A DNA stretch of 64,000 bases, from assembly GCF_037975245.1 (NCBI RefSeq), contig NC_092569.1, positions 18,657,001 to 18,721,000 of the forward strand, written 5' to 3'. Origin of the DNA: Apostichopus japonicus. Its lineage: Eukaryota; Echinodermata; Holothuroidea; Aspidochirotida; Stichopodidae. A program made the translations under genes and the position numbers. Below the pieces are notes generated by a model, which had not been told where the DNA came from, did no database searches, and saw only the letters and a program-made list of their open reading frames with translations. Numbering within the stretch: position 1 is the first letter of the stretch; every line of letters begins with the position of its first letter. Below are positions 58,861-64,000 of the stretch, in pieces.

Positions 58861-59489
58861 AGGTAACAGTGGGAAACCTCAGTTAACATATTGCATGAGA
58901 ACATAATGCATGGGTACGAAAATCAGCACATTAACTTCACTGCACTGTACCACACTCAGGTCTGTGCAATGTTAATGGGACGGTGACCACATAGTCATGA
59001 CTGACTATGTGGACTAGTTTGGCTGCTATAAAGACACAATTTACGGTATAGAAACATGTCTTCTTTTTTAAAGTTATTCCGTCTTAAGATTTGTATTACC
59101 CTTACTAGCACTTGGAGTAACGAGATTATGTGAGGTATTGCAATATTTAACAACCAGTTACGAACGAGTTCTTTTTGATAGTCAAATTAGGTGGGTTACG
59201 TTAAATTCATAGTATACAAGGTTTAGGTGCTGCTGAAGTTAATACTGTGGACCTCTGTAGCTGTGTATATGCACAGTTTTGTTAAACGACTTCTAAATAT
59301 ATACCATTGCTATCCTTATGATACTTTTTTTTAAATATATAAACTATTTTATTGCTATTATAATTAATTTTATTATCATGTTTTGCTTTGTTTGGTTATA
59401 TAACTCTGTAGATTTACTCTATGGCTGCGATTTATTTTACAAATACACCCAAATGCTTCGGTCGTATTACGATTATGTTCTTTCTATTA

Positions 59490-59781
59490 TTTAATAAATT
59501 GACACGATGGTCTTGGCATTCATCCAAATAGTCACACGATCTATAGCCTACGGTGGCTCTAAGATCAAACTTGGAAATGGCACGGTATCTCTTTTACCCT
59601 GAACTAAACTTAACACAACTTATGATTACGTTACTTGTTGAAAAGCCAAACACGTTGTGGCATCAGCTTTCTACCGTACTCTCCTACTTCCTTGTAACTC
59701 CTCGCCACCGTCAGAAGAGAAATACTTAAAATATTTCATTACGACTTCAGACGAGCATCAAACGTAACCTCTTCCATCACG
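59490..59781 (+). promoter_or_regulatory. Putative promoter and 5' UTR of copy E
   Basis: Same conserved block, but the TATA-like TTTTTAAAAA is TTGTTGAAAA here (59636-59645). Confidence 0.35.
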
Positions 59782-59865
59782 ATGCTGTATATTGTTCGTT
59801 TTACGGCCTTTGCCGTAATGTTACTTATTTCGCTGACAACGAAGAACGCTGTCTCACAAGAACTG
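59782..59865 (+). CDS. Copy E exon 1: signal peptide
   Basis: 28 codons; Cys3 of the other copies is Tyr and one Ile is Met. Donor GTGAGT. Confidence 0.82.
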
Positions 59866-62800
59866 GTGAGTTGAGTTTTAAATATACATTTCCTTCGAAA
59901 CAAAATATTTAACATTTCTGGTACAATACTTCCAGAAATCTTGATATGGTAAAATAAAAAAGGTGATTACCTATTCTACAAGACTCGTATTTTCGTATAG
60001 CCTACATCGCTGCATTAAGGAAACACATTAAACCGTATTGGTTTGAAATTTAATCATGAATTTCATTTTGCAAAAGACAGTACTTACGAAGGTGTCACAA
60101 TTGTTTTCTTCAATTGTTACATACAGTATATTTTGTCTTCAGAATATAGTGGCAACTGTGACGTGGTTCATAGACCAAGTTAAATTAAATAAATATATCG
60201 ACAATGAATATTATTCTCCACTACTTAAACAACATTGATAATCGTATATTTTTATCTGTAGCATCCTTTTGGATACATGCTTTTCATGCAATAGTGTTTC
60301 AATTTGGTTTAATTTAAGCAGCCTTAACTACCTTCCATAATTGAAACTACGCACAGAATCGTTATAAATTTTAAATCTGAATTTGCGTCAGTAACGATAC
60401 CATCTTTCAGTTTGCCTATTTCATCAAAAAGAGTTTTCTTTCAATACGAAAGTGGTGCAATCTATCTGATAATTAAACTTTTACAGTTTTAATAAAATAA
60501 GTATATTAAAATTAAATGTTCTAAATAATTTCATAAATAGTGGATTTAAAAGGGATGTGCCGATTGAATGAGAGGTTGTATCATGTTTAGTTAATAGTTT
60601 TAGCTGCATTAAATCAAACAACCTTTAGCAGTTTATATATTAGTTTTATACGTTATTATAATATATTTTGGACAGTAAGGAAATTGATTAGTTACAACAA
60701 TTTAAAATTATCAACGAACATTGCCAGTTATTATCTTAGACAGAGAAACTTAAAGATAATGCATCGTTCTCAAGAAGCTATTTGTAGCTTAAAGCAAAAA
60801 CGTAGTTATACATGTCTCCCATACAGCACTATATTATAAAAACAGATATTTGTATATTCATTTAATTAATGTTGTTTGGTTATATTTTCTCTGAAATACA
60901 TTATCTTCTGAACTTCCCATTGTCATAAGTATTTTGATAACACTTATTCAGTAGTTTATCTGTTACTTGAACTGATTTTTTAATTTTGAAATGTTTCATT
61001 AATATATTTAGTCCCTTAGTTATGCCTATATCAGATTGGTTTTCAATGAAAGACTACTTAAATTAACTATGTTTAACTTTTTGGGAAAAATATCATTCAA
61101 TTCCATTGGTCACAAATTCTTATCGTTTTCATTAACGGTATAATATTTTCATTGCAAGTACGTTCATAGTATAATACTAATAATTATACATATGCGTTAA
61201 TCGAAAAACGGTTGTTTAGTGACTTCAGGTCGGTTAAAATAAAGAAACTACAGTATATAATTGAATGAAACATGGAAGATATCTTTTCTTTCCACACAAT
61301 GATGAGAAATTGATTTGATCATTTCAAAATTTGTATACAAATTTTAATAGCCGAATTTCCTTCACAAAGTACCGGGTATAAAAGTTACCAACTCGATGAA
61401 GTATATCCCAGTTAGTAGGGCAATGAATATAACTTCTAAGAATAACATTTTCTTGTATAATTCCTAACACAACTTTAAACTCTTCTGCAAAGGAGCGCAA
61501 GTATTTCTCCCATTCATTGAACATTACGTTTGATATCATTGATAAACTAGGGTAAAATTTAACCCATTTATTCTATAGCAACAGTTACTAGTATTCTGTG
61601 TGGCAGATAGCACAGATAGTATTGATTATAGATATATCTTACATCATATAACACTCTGTTACGAATGACATTTTGTACTTCTTCTAAAGTATTTTCTGAT
61701 TTGAATTCAGGTTAAACTTTCGATACCATTCTTTGTTGACGCAAATAGTTGTTGCAGCGTATTACACTATAGTGAATGCACAAGTTTGATCACCTTAGTT
61801 TGAATAAACGATTTATAACAAGTTACTTTTTTTTCATATATTGTTGCAATTCTTTCATTATGTGAAACAAATATATTGCATTGTTTGTATAAAAAATGGA
61901 TCAATTACTTTAATCTACTTAATGAACTTTCTTATATAACGGAACTTATATTTACTAGAACTATGTGTTTAAGAGGTTCATGACCTTCTAATGGATTTCA
62001 ATAAGAAGGTACTTGGCAATGCTAAGAATGAGTAAACTGTTCTTCAAGTAAAACATTTGATAACAATCACATCACATTTTAGGTAACGTGACCATTACAG
62101 GCATATATTTTCTTCATTACCACATTAACTAAATTTCATTTACTCGACTTCTAAGGTAAACTATTGATGTTTAGTTGCAAGAGTCTGATTCCAACTTTTT
62201 CGTTTTATATGCAATATAAACAAATTTTAGAAACCCAAAATTCCTTAAGGAATTCAGTTGTTTATTAACAGTAAACACCGTTTAAATATCTACTTTCATA
62301 ATTATTAAATCGTTTTAAGCTCACTTTTCCCTTCTTTTATTGCAGAATGCCAGACAACCTCCCCTCGAGGATATAGACAGCACAATTCCACGTACGTATT
62401 ATTTTATTTTGCTTTTAATACCCTAACAACTGTTGTTACACTTTATAGCAAAACTCTGATCGATTGCTTCAAAACATATTTTTTTTTGTAAAACAAATGT
62501 ACATTTTTATGATATATTCATACCCCAATCAATTCTTTTTTATCTACATTGACATATTTGTTTGTTAACTAAAAGCTCGACGAGCTTTATCAACCTTTAT
62601 GGAGATTATCCTAAAAAACCTCAGTTTATCGTTCAGGATAGAAGCAAATATTTTCGCTATTTAGCTTGGTGTTTTTTTTTTCATCTATTGATATTAATTA
62701 CGAAAATACAATTTTTGTCAAATTCTGGGCTTAATGAATCTAAGCAGCTCGAAAATTGTTAACACACAACAATTTCGTATCGTGTGGACCCACAGCGTTT

Positions 62801-64000
62801 GTATACATATTTATAATGTTATCCGTTAATAATGTTGATTCAAATACTGTAATGGACATAATAACTATTATTACACCACGAAATCAATCATGCACCTCGC
62901 TGATGAGAGTTTACTACAAAAATTAACATTTCATTGAAAAATGTAAACGTTGTTGTTAATGGTAGGACCAATAGGAATTAGTCATATTGTCGCAATTTCC
63001 ATTCTTGTCCATTTTTTGAGCTTTTATATGCTGAAATTGGTTTCCTTTTCTTTAAATCGCGTAAAACATTTGTCATTCTTCGCCAATAGTATTGAAGGCA
63101 ATATCAGCATCAAAAATGAAAACACTTGCACTTTGTAAATTTCTTGTTTCAATTACTTTTATTCATGTACAGTCATGTGAAAACATATCCCTTGATAAAT
63201 TACTCATTATTAATTAAGAGCTATATGAATGATTTGTTTTACAGAGTCCTATTTCTTTTACCGTCAATCCGAGTTTGCCGTAGACTGTTACGATGCTATG
63301 CATCAATGTTCCTCCTCTGTCGACAGCGGCGTCTACCCCATAAAACCCGCTGGTTATCCGGAACCATTTGAAGTTTACTGCGATAATAGCTTAGAAAATG
63401 GTGGATGGACGGTATGCGATCTAATATTTCTTATTTCCAAGTTAGCATGACCATTTTTTCTACGTTTTTTTTTTTCTGGGGGATGTCACGATAATGATAT
63501 ATTAATAACGAAATATTAAAACTGAACTGTTGTTTTGATTTTCTTTCATGTGTGAAAAGCGCTTACATATAATGAAGTGTGAATGGGCAACGAATCGTTT
63601 ATATTCGAATGAATGATTTAAACCCAAATTCATTATCTTTATTAAGGGAAAAACTGCGTAAGTCTGATTGCCTGCAAGTGTCTTCTTTTGAGCAACGTAT
63701 GGTCAGTTTAACTCATCATAAAAGCTAGCTCCAAAACTATAAAAGAAAAAACATTTTTTTAAATAGTTATATATGGTTTGTCAACAGGTACTGCAACGTA
63801 GACTGGACGGATCAATTGACTTTAATAGGAAATGGGAGGAATATGAGGCTGGATTTGGATTTCTCTTAAATGAGTTTTGGCTTGGAAATGATAGAATTGC
63901 ATATCTAACAAACCAGAGAACTTACCAACTTCGAATTGAAATGACAAAAGCAGATGGCTCCATGTTTAATTTGTCATACGACGACTTTCGCATCAGTGAC
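59782..64000 (+). CDS. Copy E, 5' part: FReD-TIL-EGF-FReD protein, cut by window end
   Basis: Exons 59782-59865, 62346-62391, 63245-63411 and 63788 to the window end; all open and in phase with copies B-D. Signal peptide begins MLYIVR and the linker is NARQPPLEDIDSTIP. FReD1 has FAVDCYDAMHQC and SGVYPIKPAGYP. Intron 3 is about 376 bp against about 600 in the other copies. Intron 1 lacks the LINE found in C and D. The rest lies beyond 64000, so whether the copy is intact is unknown. Confidence 0.82.
62346..62391 (+). CDS. Copy E exon 2: linker micro-exon
   Basis: 46 nt, acceptor TTGCAG, donor GTACGT. Confidence 0.78.
63245..63411 (+). CDS. Copy E exon 3: FReD1 subdomain A
   Basis: 167 nt, phase 1 to 0, ends ENGGWT; donor GTATGC. 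Confidence 0.88.
63788..64000 (+). CDS. Copy E exon 4 (partial): FReD1 subdomain B
   Basis: Open from VLQRRLDGSIDF to the window edge at DDFRISD; variant LLNEFWLG for LSNEFWLG. Confidence 0.88.

Overview
The window is AT-rich animal DNA with spliced genes, clean GT/AG introns, microsatellites, SINE/LINE debris and an LTR retrotransposon. It suits a marine invertebrate. An echinoderm, perhaps a sea cucumber (a group I recall having expanded fibrinogen-related genes), is a reasonable guess, but nothing here proves the species.

The main content is a head-to-tail array of one gene in units of about 14 kb, all on the + strand. Copy A has only its last three exons (183-2945). Copies B (8058-16392), C (31348-40070) and D (45134-54448) are complete 8-exon genes predicting 539, 541 and 537 residues. 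Copy E (59782-64000) runs off the window in exon 4. The predicted secreted protein has a signal peptide, a short linker, a fibrinogen-related domain (FReD1) lacking its last third, a TIL Cys-rich domain, a TILa/VWC-like segment, an EGF-like segment and a complete FReD2. It is most likely an extracellular lectin or recognition protein. The copies differ most in a Tyr-rich, partly Cys-bracketed loop of FReD2 beside the expected ligand pocket. In copy A a stop codon lies in that same loop.

The spacers between copies are homologous. In order they hold a 3' UTR with poly(A) signals, a tRNA-like SINE segment, a decayed + strand ORF of unknown family, a decayed - strand ORF facing it, and a conserved promoter block just upstream of exon 1.

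The B-C spacer is enlarged by a PIF/Harbinger-like element (17554-18443), an RTE-like LINE fragment (19814-20075) and an apparently intact, recently inserted Ty3/gypsy element on the - strand (20076-27565). That element has two 528-bp LTRs with no differences I could see, a tRNA-Leu primer site, gag, and pol (protease-RT-RNase H-integrase). It is followed by AT microsatellites and a second copy of about 0.7 kb of spacer. Copies C and D share a LINE fragment in intron 1 that B and E lack, so C and D are probably the most recent duplicates. Other unit-specific insertions are a GC-rich foldback in the C-D spacer (about 41925-42255) and a 305-bp foldback element with a 7-bp target duplication in the D-E spacer (55933-56237).
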